From: Glutamicibacter sp. MNS18
GTDB lineage: Bacteria > Actinomycetota > Actinomycetes > Actinomycetales > Micrococcaceae
Assembly: GCF_026107515.2 (NCBI RefSeq)
Contig: NZ_JAPCHW010000001.1
Location: forward strand, 434,001 to 498,000
Direction of reading: 5' to 3'
DNA length: 64,000 nucleotides
Shown piece by piece: positions 41,994-50,879 of this stretch. Numbering within the stretch: position 1 is the stretch's first letter; each line of letters begins with the position of its first letter. The translations under genes were made by a program, and so were the position numbers. A model generated the notes under the pieces. The model had not been told where the DNA came from. It made no database searches and worked only from the letters and a program-made list of their open reading frames with translations.

Positions 41994-44900
41994 ACCTGCC
42001 GACCGAGCCTGAAAAGTCCTCCGCGGAGGAGTTGCGGAACCGGTTGACCACCGGCCGCCATCCGGTCCTGGTCACCGGGGCCCCCGGTACCGGGAAGTCG
42101 ACCTTGCTCATCGATGTGGCGGTGCACCGCCTGGACCGGGGGCTGGACCCGCTGTCCCTGCTCATCCTGGCCCCCACCAGGCACACGGCCGGACTGCTGC
42201 GCAATGAACTGAGCTCCCGGGCCGAACGGACCTTCACCGAACCGGTGGTGCGCACCTGGTCGGCCTACGCCTTCGACCTGATCCGCCGGGCCCGGGTCGA
42301 AGGGCTGCTGCCGTTCCTGGAACGCGAACCGCGGCTGCTCTCCGGACCGGAACAGGACACCCTGCTTGGCCAACTGCTCGCCGGCCACGAGCAGGGGCTG
42401 ACCCCGCCCCCGCCCTGGCCGGAAGAACTGCAGCTGGCCATCGGGACCCGCGGATTCCGCAAGGAGGTCCGGGAATTCTTTGACCGGGTCTCCGAACTCG
42501 GACTGGAACCAGCCGACATCCAGCGTCTTGGTGCCGAGGCCGGGCGTACGGAATGGTTGGCTGCAGCGCAGTTCTACCAGGAGTACCGGGATCTGCTGGA
42601 TCTGGGCAGCGCCGAAGCCTTCGACCCCGCCGGGTTGATCACCCGGGCGGTGCAACTGTTGGAGAGCCACCCCGACTTCCTGGCACGCGAACAGGACAGG
42701 CTCCAGCTGGTGCTGGTCGATGACCTGCAGGAGGCGACACTGTCCCAGCACCGACTGCTGCGGCTGTTGACCCGGGGCCGTTCCCTGGTGGCCTTCGCGG
42801 CTCCCGACAACGTGGTGCAGGGCTTCCGCGGGGCCCGGGCCGATCAGCTGGCCGGCTTTGCACAGCACTACTCCACCGGTCGTGCCCCGGCGACGAGCCT
42901 GGAATTGGAGCACAGCTACCGGATGGCCCCGGACATCGCCCACGCCTGGCTTCGGGTGGTGCAACGGGTTCCGGTGGCCAGCGGAACCCAGGGGCGAATT
43001 CTCAGCCACCCTCCGGACACGGCCCGCGGGCAGGTAAGCACGCACCTTTTCGAGAACTCCACCCAGGAAGAACGTTTCCTGGCCCAGCAGATCATCGAGA
43101 TGAACCTGTTCGGGCAACGCCCGCTCAAAGATATCGCGATCGTGGTGCGCAACGGCTCCCAGGTCCGTACCCTGAGCCGGTTCCTGGAAGGCCAGGGGAT
43201 CGCGGTCACCACGCCTCCGGCGGAAATTCCGCTCAAGGAGGAAAACGCGGTGCGTCCGCTGCTGGACCTGCTGATCCTGGCCGTGGGCAGCGAACAGCAC
43301 CCCGATCCATTGCGCATGCAGTCACTGCTGCTCTCCCGCTACGGGATGAGCACCGCCCTGGAAATCCGGCGGCTGCGCCAATTGCTTCGCCAAGGGGAAA
43401 GCGCCACCGGTTCGAACCGGTCCAGCCAGGAACTGCTCGAAGCCACCTTGGAAGAACCCGAGCTGGCAGGCAACCTCGGTCCGGTAGGGCGGGGACTTGA
43501 ACGGATCCTGGGCATGTACCATCGGTTGACCGAGGAGCTGGCCAGCGGCAATGCCACCCCGGAAACGGCACTATGGGCGTTGTGGGAGGCCTCGGGGCGC
43601 GCGGACGCCTGGTGTCGCGAAGCGCTGGGCACAGGCCCGGCCGCGCGCCGCGCCGACCACGACCTGGATGCGGTGCTGTCCCTGTTCCAGGCGGCCGAAC
43701 GATTCGTGGACCAGTTGCCCGGGGCCAGTGTGGAGCAGTTCGTGGAACACATCCTGGACCAGGAATTGCCCATGGACTCGCTGGCCAGCCGTTCGGCCAG
43801 CAGCCAGACCGTCACGGTCTTGACTACGGCGGCAGCGGCCGGGCAGCAATGGCCCGTGGTGTTCATCCCCGGGCTGCAGGAAGGGTCCTGGCCGAACCTG
43901 CGCCTGCGTGGGGAACTACTCGGATCCCAAGCCCTGGCCGAAGCCGCCGAACACGGCACCGGTTTCCTGTCCACCCGAACCCCTGGGCGTTTGGTGCGCG
44001 AAATCCGCAATGACGAATTGCGTTCCTTCTCCAACGCCCTCTCGCGGGCCGCGGAGGTGCTGATCTGCACGGCGGTCGACAACGACGACCAACAGGCATC
44101 CTCGTTCATGGAGCTGATCGACCCGGACCGCGGCCCGAACCCCGAAACGACCCAGGTGCCGCGCCTACGCAACCTGGCAAGCCTGGTCAGCGAGCTGCGC
44201 TGCGAAGCCGAGCGGCACGCTTCCGTCCTTGGCACAACTACGACGACAGCACAGGACCAGTCCGTTGATCTGGCCCGGGACGCCATCGGCATCCTCGGTC
44301 GGCTCGCCCACGCCACACCGCCCATCCGGGGAGCCCATCCGGATTCCTGGTGGGGGCTACTTCCGCTGAGCAGTACCGGGGCCGCCACCCCGGAAGACCA
44401 GCCGGTCAGGGTCTCGCCCTCCAAGGTCGAGGCGATCACCACCTCGCCCCTGAACTGGTTCGTGCAGGCCGCCGGTGGACTGACCGCGGTCGATTTCGCG
44501 GCCTCACTGGGGACCTTGATCCACTCGATCGCCGAGGAGCACCCGGACGCGGCCAGCAGCGAGTACCTCACGGTGCTTCAGCAGCGCTGGCCGGAAATGG
44601 AGATGCCGGACAACTGGGAGGGGCATCGGGACTTCGATCGGGCCCAGGACATGCTCAAGAAGCTCGCCCTGTACTCCCTGCAAATGCGAGCCGAGGGCCG
44701 CGAGCTGGTGGCCCGGGAGCTACCATTCAATGTCCAGCTGCCCCACGAGGGCCGGGAGATCGAACTGCGTGGGGTGATCGACCGGATCGAGGTGGACGCC
44801 CACGGCAACCCCTATGTGGTCGACCTGAAGACCGGCGCCCGGATGCCTTCGGCCAAGGACGCGCAAACCCATCCGCAGCTGGGTGTATACCAGGCCGCGG

Positions 44901-45193
44901 TGAAACTCGGGGCATTGTCCGCCCGAGAGGATACCGCGGGACTGGGAAACAACCCCGGTGGGGCCGCATTGGTCTTCGTTGGAGCCAACACCCAGAAACC
45001 GAGCCTCCGAGAACAGGACGCCCCGGAAGACGACTGGGCCGAACGGCTGATCATCGAGGCGGCCAGGCTGATGGGAGAAGCCGACTTCCTGACCCGCCAC
45101 GACGCCACGCGCGGCTCGGCTTTCTCCAGCGGCTGCTCCCTGCCGGAAATCTGTCCACTATGCGCTGAAGGGCGGCAGGTCACCGAACCATGA
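41990..45193 (+). CDS. adnA: AdnA subunit of the AdnAB helicase-nuclease
   Basis: The 1067-residue protein has a UvrD-like N-terminal motor and a C-terminal RecB-type nuclease. Walker A is GAPGTGKST (30-38), but motif II reads LVDDLQEA instead of DEFQD, and the usual HASKGLEW motif is replaced by TTAAAAGQQW. These changes fit AdnA, whose motor is vestigial in mycobacteria. The nuclease shows RGVIDRIEV, VVDLKTGARM and QLGVYQ, the PD-(D/E)XK set. The C-terminus holds three cysteines (GCSLPEICPLC). AdnAB resects double-strand breaks. The ends overlap atl and adnB by four bases. Confidence 0.93.
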   Translation: MNLPTEPEKSSAEELRNRLTTGRHPVLVTGAPGTGKSTLLIDVAVHRLDRGLDPLSLLILAPTRHTAGLLRNELSSRAERTFTEPVVRTWSAYAFDLIRRARVEGLLPFLEREPRLLSGPEQDTLLGQLLAGHEQGLTPPPPWPEELQLAIGTRGFRKEVREFFDRVSELGLEPADIQRLGAEAGRTEWLAAAQFYQEYRDLLDLGSAEAFDPAGLITRAVQLLESHPDFLAREQDRLQLVLVDDLQEATLSQHRLLRLLTRGRSLVAFAAPDNVVQGFRGARADQLAGFAQHYSTGRAPATSLELEHSYRMAPDIAHAWLRVVQRVPVASGTQGRILSHPPDTARGQVSTHLFENSTQEERFLAQQIIEMNLFGQRPLKDIAIVVRNGSQVRTLSRFLEGQGIAVTTPPAEIPLKEENAVRPLLDLLILAVGSEQHPDPLRMQSLLLSRYGMSTALEIRRLRQLLRQGESATGSNRSSQELLEATLEEPELAGNLGPVGRGLERILGMYHRLTEELASGNATPETALWALWEASGRADAWCREALGTGPAARRADHDLDAVLSLFQAAERFVDQLPGASVEQFVEHILDQELPMDSLASRSASSQTVTVLTTAAAAGQQWPVVFIPGLQEGSWPNLRLRGELLGSQALAEAAEHGTGFLSTRTPGRLVREIRNDELRSFSNALSRAAEVLICTAVDNDDQQASSFMELIDPDRGPNPETTQVPRLRNLASLVSELRCEAERHASVLGTTTTTAQDQSVDLARDAIGILGRLAHATPPIRGAHPDSWWGLLPLSSTGAATPEDQPVRVSPSKVEAITTSPLNWFVQAAGGLTAVDFAASLGTLIHSIAEEHPDAASSEYLTVLQQRWPEMEMPDNWEGHRDFDRAQDMLKKLALYSLQMRAEGRELVARELPFNVQLPHEGREIELRGVIDRIEVDAHGNPYVVDLKTGARMPSAKDAQTHPQLGVYQAAVKLGALSAREDTAGLGNNPGGAALVFVGANTQKPSLREQDAPEDDWAERLIIEAARLMGEADFLTRHDATRGSAFSSGCSLPEICPLCAEGRQVTEP

Positions 45194-48100
45194 GCCAGAT
45201 CCGATTCACCCCCGAAGAACTCTCCCGGGCCCTGGGCGAGGAATTTCCCCCCACCGAGCAGCAGGCGCAGATCATCGCCGCGCCACTGGAACCCATGCTG
45301 GTCATTGCCGGTGCCGGTTCAGGGAAAACCAAGACCATGGCCGACAAAGTGGTATGGTTGGTCGCCAACGAACTGGTCCGTCCCGAGCAGGTGCTGGGGG
45401 TGACCTTCACCCGCAAGGCCGCCGGGGAACTCTCTGCCCGCATCCGGGCGAAAATCGCGACACTGGTGACCACCGGACTGCTGGATGCAACCACCACCCG
45501 GGACTACCTGGACCCCTCGGTCTCCACCTACCACTCCTACGCCAACACCCTGGTCCAGGATTACGGATTGCGCCTGGGCATCGAGGAGGACAGCACCCTG
45601 CTTGGCGCCGCCCAATCCTGGGAACTGGCCAGCGAGGTCCTCGAAAGCTACACCGGGGACTACGAGCATCTGGGTAGCGCCACCAGCACACTGGTCAACG
45701 CGATCGTCAGCTTTTCCTCCGAAGCCTCCGAACACCTCGTCGGCCCGGACGCGGCCGAAGCCTGGCTCCGGAATCTGGAATCGTCTTTGCGCCAGCTGCC
45801 GATGCATGAGGGCAAGGACAAACCACATACCGCCCTGGCCCGGAAACTCATCGACAAGATCGCATCCAGGACCACCATCGCCGAACTCTGCCAACGCTAC
45901 GCTGCCCAGAAGGCCGAGCGGGGAGTCATGGACTACGGAGACCTGGTCGCCCACGCGGCCACGATCGCCCGGCGGATCCCCGCGGCGGCGCTGGCCGAAC
46001 GGTCCAAGTACAAGGTGGTTTTGCTGGACGAATTCCAGGACACCTCGCACGCCCAGATGGTGCTGTTCTCCCAGCTATTCGGTGACGGGCACCCGGTCAC
46101 CGCGGTGGGGGATCCCAACCAGTCGATCTACGGATTCCGGGGGGCCAGCGCCGGACAGCTGTTCCACTTTCCCCACGAGTTCCCGATCGTGCAGGACTCG
46201 GGTGAACGTTCCAACGCACATGTGAAACACCTGACCATTGCATGGCGCAATACCACCAATGTGCTGGAGGCGGCGAACCTGGTCTCCGGCAGTTCGGGCG
46301 GTGGGGCAGAGTCCGGACCGGTGGCGGTCAAACCGCTGGAAGCCTCGGCCTATGCGCAACCCGGACGGGTGGTGCTCAACCGTTGTGCCACCGATCGTGA
46401 TGAAGCCGAGCAGATCGCCGACCTGGTGCAGGCCGAACGCCAACGCGCGGAACAGGACGGGCGTTCGGCCACGGCGGCGGTCCTGAGCCGGAACCGGGCC
46501 CAGCTGTCACTGATGGCCCAGGTTCTGGCCGAACGGGGGGTCGCATACCAACTGGTGGGAGTCTCCGGTCTGCTGAGCACCCCGGAAGTCACCGACCTGG
46601 TGTCCTACCTGCATGTGCTGGTGGACCCGCTGCGCAGCGATAAGCTGATGCGACTGTTGGCGGGGGCACGATGGAGATTGGGAACCGCCGACCTGATGGC
46701 CTTTGCCGATTGGTCCCGGTTCCTGGCCCGGCGCCGTGAATTTGCGTTGTCCGGCCCCCTCCCTGGGGAGCGGGGTCACCCCGACGGCGGTGAGGATGCC
46801 GAAACCCTGGCACGGGCCGAACTCAATGATGCGGCCAGCCTGATCGAGGCGCTGGACTATCTTCCTCCTGCGGGGTGGACCAGCGCGGACGGACGCACAA
46901 TCAGCCGGTCCGGCTACGAGCGGCTGGCAGGTTTCCGTGATGAACTGCGCCGCCTGCGTCTGTTGGCCAATGATGATCTGGAGGCGCTGGTTCGCGAGGT
47001 CGAGCGTGCCATGAATCTTGATATCGAAGTGGCGGCCAGACCATGGATCGCCCCGGCCGAGCACCGCGCGAACCTGGATGCTTTCGCGGATGTCATCCGG
47101 GACTATAGCCGCCATGCCCAACGCGTTGACCTCAGCGGCTTCCTGATGTGGCTGGAACAGGCGGCCGAGAAGGAGAAGGGCTTGCCGCTACCGGCCCAGG
47201 ACGCCGACCCGCTCAGTGTGCAGCTGTTGACCATCCATGCTTCCAAGGGCCTGGAGTGGGACATCGTGGCCGTGATGTCCATGAATGAAGGGGTCTTCCC
47301 CGACCGCACCAGCGACAGGTGGACCAGCGGGGATGCCGCGCTGCCGTGGCCGTTGCGGGGGGACCGCCATGACCTGCCACAATGGGATACCGACCAGGTG
47401 TCTTTCAAGGAACTGCTGGACGCGGAGAAGCGTTTTGCAGCCGATGTTGCCGACCACAACGAAGGGGAGGAACGCCGACTGGCCTATGTGGCGCTGACCC
47501 GTGCGAAGTCCCTGCTGATCTGCAGTAGCAGTGTCTGGTACGGGACCCGGACCAAGGCCTCGGAGCCCTCGGTATTCCTGGAGGAACTGCTACCCCTGGC
47601 CCAGGGGGAGTACCCCCGCGCACAGATCGGGGTATGGGTCCAGGACGAACAGGCCCCGGACGTGAACCCGACCCGATCGCAACCGGTTGAAGCCCGTTGG
47701 CCCTACGACCCGCTCCAGGGCCCGGATATCACCGGGGCGCAACCCACGACCCCCTACCCGTATTCGCGTCGGGAAGTGGTGGAGTCCATCGCCGCGCAGG
47801 TGAGACAGGCTGCGGGGGAGTATGAACCGGTGACCGAGCAGGGCAGGATGTGGCAGGACGAGGCCGAACGCCTGCTGGCCCACCGCCAGTTCCTCTCGGA
47901 GCTGGAACATGTGGTGGAGAAACCGGAACACGTACGCGCCTCGCTATTTGTCGAGTTGGCCGAAAACCCGGAGGAAGTCCTGCAGAACCTGCGCCGCCCG
48001 GTGCCGCGCCGGCCCGGAATGGCTGCCCGCCGCGGGACGGCCTTCCACGCCTGGCTTGAACAGTACTATGAGCAAACCCAGATGCTTGATCTGGGGGAGC

Positions 48101-48543
48101 TCATGGAACCGAGCGACAGCTTCCTGGATGACACGTTGGACCTGGAATCCATGAAGCAGTCGTTCCTCTCCAGCGAGTGGGCCGATCGGCAACCGGCCTA
48201 CGTGGAGGTCCCCTTGGAAACCCGCATCGGTTCGGTCGCGGTACGTGGCCGGGTGGACGCGGTGTTCCGCGATGCGCAGGGGAACTGGTTGCTGGTGGAC
48301 TGGAAGACCGGGCACGTACCCAGCGGCAAGTCGCTGAAGGACAAGCTGGTGCAGTTGGCCGTCTACCGGCTGGGCTGGTCACGGCTGCACGAGATCCCGT
48401 TGGACGAGATCAACGCGGCCTTCTACTATGTGGGCGCCGGGATCACGATCCACGCCGAACACCTGCAGGGTGAAGCCGAACTCGAACAGATGATCGCCGC
48501 CGCCTTCGCGGCCTTCGGTCCCGCTGGGGGTACGGGCGGCTGA
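45190..48543 (+). CDS. adnB: AdnB subunit of the AdnAB helicase-nuclease
   Basis: The 1117-residue subunit is the active motor of AdnAB. Helicase motifs are intact: Walker A AGAGSGKT (40-47), LTFTRKAAGEL-like motif Ia, VVLLDEFQDTSHAQ, GDPNQSIYGFRGA, HASKGLEWDIV and VALTRAK. The C-terminal nuclease has RGRVDAVF, LLVDWKTGHVP and QLAVYRLGW. Together with AdnA it unwinds and cleaves DNA ends for homologous recombination, the role RecBCD or AddAB plays elsewhere. It begins at an ATGA overlap with adnA and ends at a 20-bp terminator stem. Confidence 0.94.
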   Translation: MSQIRFTPEELSRALGEEFPPTEQQAQIIAAPLEPMLVIAGAGSGKTKTMADKVVWLVANELVRPEQVLGVTFTRKAAGELSARIRAKIATLVTTGLLDATTTRDYLDPSVSTYHSYANTLVQDYGLRLGIEEDSTLLGAAQSWELASEVLESYTGDYEHLGSATSTLVNAIVSFSSEASEHLVGPDAAEAWLRNLESSLRQLPMHEGKDKPHTALARKLIDKIASRTTIAELCQRYAAQKAERGVMDYGDLVAHAATIARRIPAAALAERSKYKVVLLDEFQDTSHAQMVLFSQLFGDGHPVTAVGDPNQSIYGFRGASAGQLFHFPHEFPIVQDSGERSNAHVKHLTIAWRNTTNVLEAANLVSGSSGGGAESGPVAVKPLEASAYAQPGRVVLNRCATDRDEAEQIADLVQAERQRAEQDGRSATAAVLSRNRAQLSLMAQVLAERGVAYQLVGVSGLLSTPEVTDLVSYLHVLVDPLRSDKLMRLLAGARWRLGTADLMAFADWSRFLARRREFALSGPLPGERGHPDGGEDAETLARAELNDAASLIEALDYLPPAGWTSADGRTISRSGYERLAGFRDELRRLRLLANDDLEALVREVERAMNLDIEVAARPWIAPAEHRANLDAFADVIRDYSRHAQRVDLSGFLMWLEQAAEKEKGLPLPAQDADPLSVQLLTIHASKGLEWDIVAVMSMNEGVFPDRTSDRWTSGDAALPWPLRGDRHDLPQWDTDQVSFKELLDAEKRFAADVADHNEGEERRLAYVALTRAKSLLICSSSVWYGTRTKASEPSVFLEELLPLAQGEYPRAQIGVWVQDEQAPDVNPTRSQPVEARWPYDPLQGPDITGAQPTTPYPYSRREVVESIAAQVRQAAGEYEPVTEQGRMWQDEAERLLAHRQFLSELEHVVEKPEHVRASLFVELAENPEEVLQNLRRPVPRRPGMAARRGTAFHAWLEQYYEQTQMLDLGELMEPSDSFLDDTLDLESMKQSFLSSEWADRQPAYVEVPLETRIGSVAVRGRVDAVFRDAQGNWLLVDWKTGHVPSGKSLKDKLVQLAVYRLGWSRLHEIPLDEINAAFYYVGAGITIHAEHLQGEAELEQMIAAAFAAFGPAGGTGG

Positions 48544-48550
48544 CAATGCA

Positions 48551-48605
48551 CTGCAACAGCTGTGGCGGGCAGGACATCTCGTCCCGCCCGCCACAACTGT
48601 TGCAG
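48551..48605. terminator. Strong bidirectional terminator between adnB and the phosphotransferase gene
   Basis: The arms at 48551-48570 (CTGCAACAGCTG...) and 48586-48605 are complementary over 20 bases with one mismatch, and the loop can pair GGAC with GTCC. It lies exactly between two convergent stop codons. Confidence 0.85.
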
Positions 48606-48607
48606 TT

Positions 48608-49792
48608 CTAGTTCTTGGTGTCCGGAGCCGCTTCGGTCGACGGGTCGGACTCGCTGGACTGGTCGGTGCCGCCATCGTCCTGTACGGCGGAGTTGGCAGG
48701 TTCCTGCCCGGCCCCGTCTTCTTGCACTTTCGAATCCCGTGGACCGTTGTGCTCAGTCGCGGCCGGCGGTTTCGCGGCGGATGCCGGATCCTGGGCGGTG
48801 GTCGCACCCGGGGGTGCGAAAACCGAACTGACCGGGCGTGGTTCCTCCACCACGGAGAGCGGCTGGCCACCGTATTCCGCGATGTTCTCATCCAGTTCCT
48901 GCAACATCTGTTCGGCCTCGGAGATCCGCGCGGTGTCCTTGGAATCCAGGGTTTTGACCAGCCACTGGGCCAGGGCGAATTCCGCGTTCAGTGCAGCCCG
49001 GCGCATGATATGAGGATCGGCCTTGTCGCCGCGCGACTGGATGTAGGCGGCGAAAACCTTGTCGCTGAATTCATGGTCCTCCACGGCCGAGAGCCAGGCG
49101 AAGTCCTCGGCGGGGTCGCCAACATGCAAATCGGTCCAACCGGAGACGGCGCTGATCTTGCTGCCCAGCACCTGTACCTGTTCCTCGTCAAAGGTCCCAT
49201 GCACGACGGTGGCGTTAAAACGCCAGAGCGAGACATCCTCCATGGCGTGTTCCCAACGCCGCAGCAAACGGCTCGGGATTTTTCCGGTGGCCGCAGCGGT
49301 ATCCAGTTCGTTGAGCTTGCGCTGGCGGATTTCGTCGGCCGTATACGTCGGCAAACCGGCGATCTCGATGGATTCGTCCGGAATCTTGTGGATGCAGGCC
49401 ATGGCATTGCCCAGCTCGGAGGCCAGGTTGTCGCCCAAATCGGTCAGTTCTTCCAGGCTGGCCTTGTGTCCGGGAAGGTCCTTGTACACGAAGGTGCGCA
49501 AGGGGCCCTGGCGAACGGTGCCGGCAATCGAGGGCAACGCAAAAGGCAGGGAGGCGCGCACCTTGGCGGAAAAGGCGCGCAGTGCGGAAAGCTCGGCTTC
49601 CAGACGCATACTGGCCTCGTCGTGGCGCGGTGAACGAACTCGCCAACGGTTCTTCTTGTCATCAACGACGAGGGCGGAGTCGAAATCCTCCGGATCATCG
49701 GACAACGCTGCAAAGCCAATCGGGCATAGTCCGGGCACTGCGGCGGTAGCGATTGCGGCGAGTTCCATGGCTGAGCGTTTCACATGTTCCAC
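48608..49792 (-). CDS. Aminoglycoside/macrolide phosphotransferase-like protein with altered catalytic loop
   Basis: The 394-residue protein shows an APH/kinase-like outline: RTFVYKDLPGH in the region of the hinge, LGNAMACIHKIP, then VVHGTFDEEQVQV (196-208) and GWTDLHVGDPAEDFAWL (218-234). In active members the first of these reads HGDxxxxN; here Thr200 replaces the catalytic Asp and the Asn is not evident. From about residue 310 a tail rich in Pro, Ala, Glu, Ser and Asp follows. It may be a pseudo-kinase or use a different residue. It is divergent from nudC. An antibiotic-resistance role is not supported by these features. Confidence 0.7.
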   Translation of the reverse strand: MEHVKRSAMELAAIATAAVPGLCPIGFAALSDDPEDFDSALVVDDKKNRWRVRSPRHDEASMRLEAELSALRAFSAKVRASLPFALPSIAGTVRQGPLRTFVYKDLPGHKASLEELTDLGDNLASELGNAMACIHKIPDESIEIAGLPTYTADEIRQRKLNELDTAAATGKIPSRLLRRWEHAMEDVSLWRFNATVVHGTFDEEQVQVLGSKISAVSGWTDLHVGDPAEDFAWLSAVEDHEFSDKVFAAYIQSRGDKADPHIMRRAALNAEFALAQWLVKTLDSKDTARISEAEQMLQELDENIAEYGGQPLSVVEEPRPVSSVFAPPGATTAQDPASAAKPPAATEHNGPRDSKVQEDGAGQEPANSAVQDDGGTDQSSESDPSTEAAPDTKN

Positions 49793-49936
49793 CGTAATCT
49801 ACCGGTGCAGCCTGCGCGGCCAAAGACTCACGGTATGTCACTGTCAATCAGCTGTATGTCGGTAGTGCGCGGGGCCGGAACCAGTGCGTTCGCCCACAGC
49901 CGGTCCTGCTTCCCGGCGGCGTTTTGACAACCCGCC

Positions 49937-49942
49937 TAAAGT
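49937..49942 (+). promoter_or_regulatory. Putative -10 element of nudC (leaderless)
   Basis: TAAAGT is followed by seven bases and the ATG at 49950. A TTGACA at 49924-49929 is nearby but too close to serve as its -35 element. Confidence 0.35.
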
Positions 49943-49949
49943 TAGAGGT

Positions 49950-50879
49950 ATGGCGCTGGCAGAAAAATACCACCTTCCCCTGACCGATCTGAATTTCTCT
50001 CAGGCACGGTTCACACGGCAACTCATCGAGCAGGACGACCCGGCACACCTCCAACAGGTCGTGCAGCTGTCCTCCACCCTGGTGCTGCCGGTTGCCCAGG
50101 GGCGGGCACCACTGAATGGCTCGGGACTGGAACTGGTGCCAAGTGCCGACTACCCGCTGCCCGATGGCGGCGAGTTCATCTATCTGGGGCAGGGCGGCGG
50201 GCACGATTATGTTGCCGCGATGCTGCCGGCAGCACCTCAGGACGGCGGCAGGGGTGCCGAATGGATCGACCTTCGTACCGCGTTCACCAGCGTGCCGGTT
50301 GAAGAGCAGCACCTGATGCTCATCGCCCAGGCAATCGTCAACTGGCGGCAGAGCTGCAGGTTCTGTCCACGTTGTGGTTCCGCGCTCCGGTCTACCACCG
50401 GCGGGTGGGTGCTTCGGTGTGTGGACAACGACCATGAACTGTTTCCGCGGACGGACCCGGCGGTGATCGTGGCGATCGTGGACGACGCGGACCGGCTGCT
50501 GTTGGGCGCCAACTCTCGCTGGACCAACCGTGTCTACTCCGTTCTTGCCGGGTTCGTCGAAGCCGGCGAGTCCCTGGAATCCGCCGTGCGACGTGAGGTC
50601 TTCGAGGAATCCGGGGTCCGGGTCGGGGATTGTGCCTACCGTGGTTCGCAGCCCTGGCCGTTGCCCCGCTCATTGATGCTCGGCTACACGGCGCACGCGC
50701 AAACCACGGACCTGGTGCCGGACGGGTTGGAAATCCTCGACCTGCGCTGGTTCAGCCGGGAGGAGTTGGGACAGGAACTGCGGGCGGGCAGCATCCAGAT
50801 CCCCAGGGGGGTGTCCATCGCCCATGCCCTGATCCGCGACTGGTATGGACAGGAGCTTCCGGAGGCCGCTGACCTGTGA
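49950..50879 (+). CDS. nudC: NADH pyrophosphatase / NAD-RNA decapping hydrolase NudC
   Basis: The 309-residue Nudix hydrolase has a zinc ribbon with C136, C139 and C142 (CRFCPRCGS), C157 and H162 as possible ligands. The Nudix box is GFVEAGESLE...REVFEESGV (201-223), and the NudC hallmark SQPWPLPRSLMLGY follows. It hydrolyses NADH and removes NAD caps from RNA. I start at the ATG at 49950. The last four bases overlap uvrD2 (GTGA), as with Rv3199c and Rv3198c in mycobacteria. Confidence 0.94.
   Translation: MALAEKYHLPLTDLNFSQARFTRQLIEQDDPAHLQQVVQLSSTLVLPVAQGRAPLNGSGLELVPSADYPLPDGGEFIYLGQGGGHDYVAAMLPAAPQDGGRGAEWIDLRTAFTSVPVEEQHLMLIAQAIVNWRQSCRFCPRCGSALRSTTGGWVLRCVDNDHELFPRTDPAVIVAIVDDADRLLLGANSRWTNRVYSVLAGFVEAGESLESAVRREVFEESGVRVGDCAYRGSQPWPLPRSLMLGYTAHAQTTDLVPDGLEILDLRWFSREELGQELRAGSIQIPRGVSIAHALIRDWYGQELPEAADL

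Noticed and set aside
41687-43300. Minus-strand frame of 537 codons opposite adnA
   Set aside because: It mirrors the helicase gene, is rich in Gly/Gln/His/Pro and has no family signature.
48608-49792. Macrolide or aminoglycoside resistance gene
   Set aside because: The catalytic Asp of the HGDxxxxN loop is missing and the genomic context is chromosomal repair genes, so resistance is not supported.
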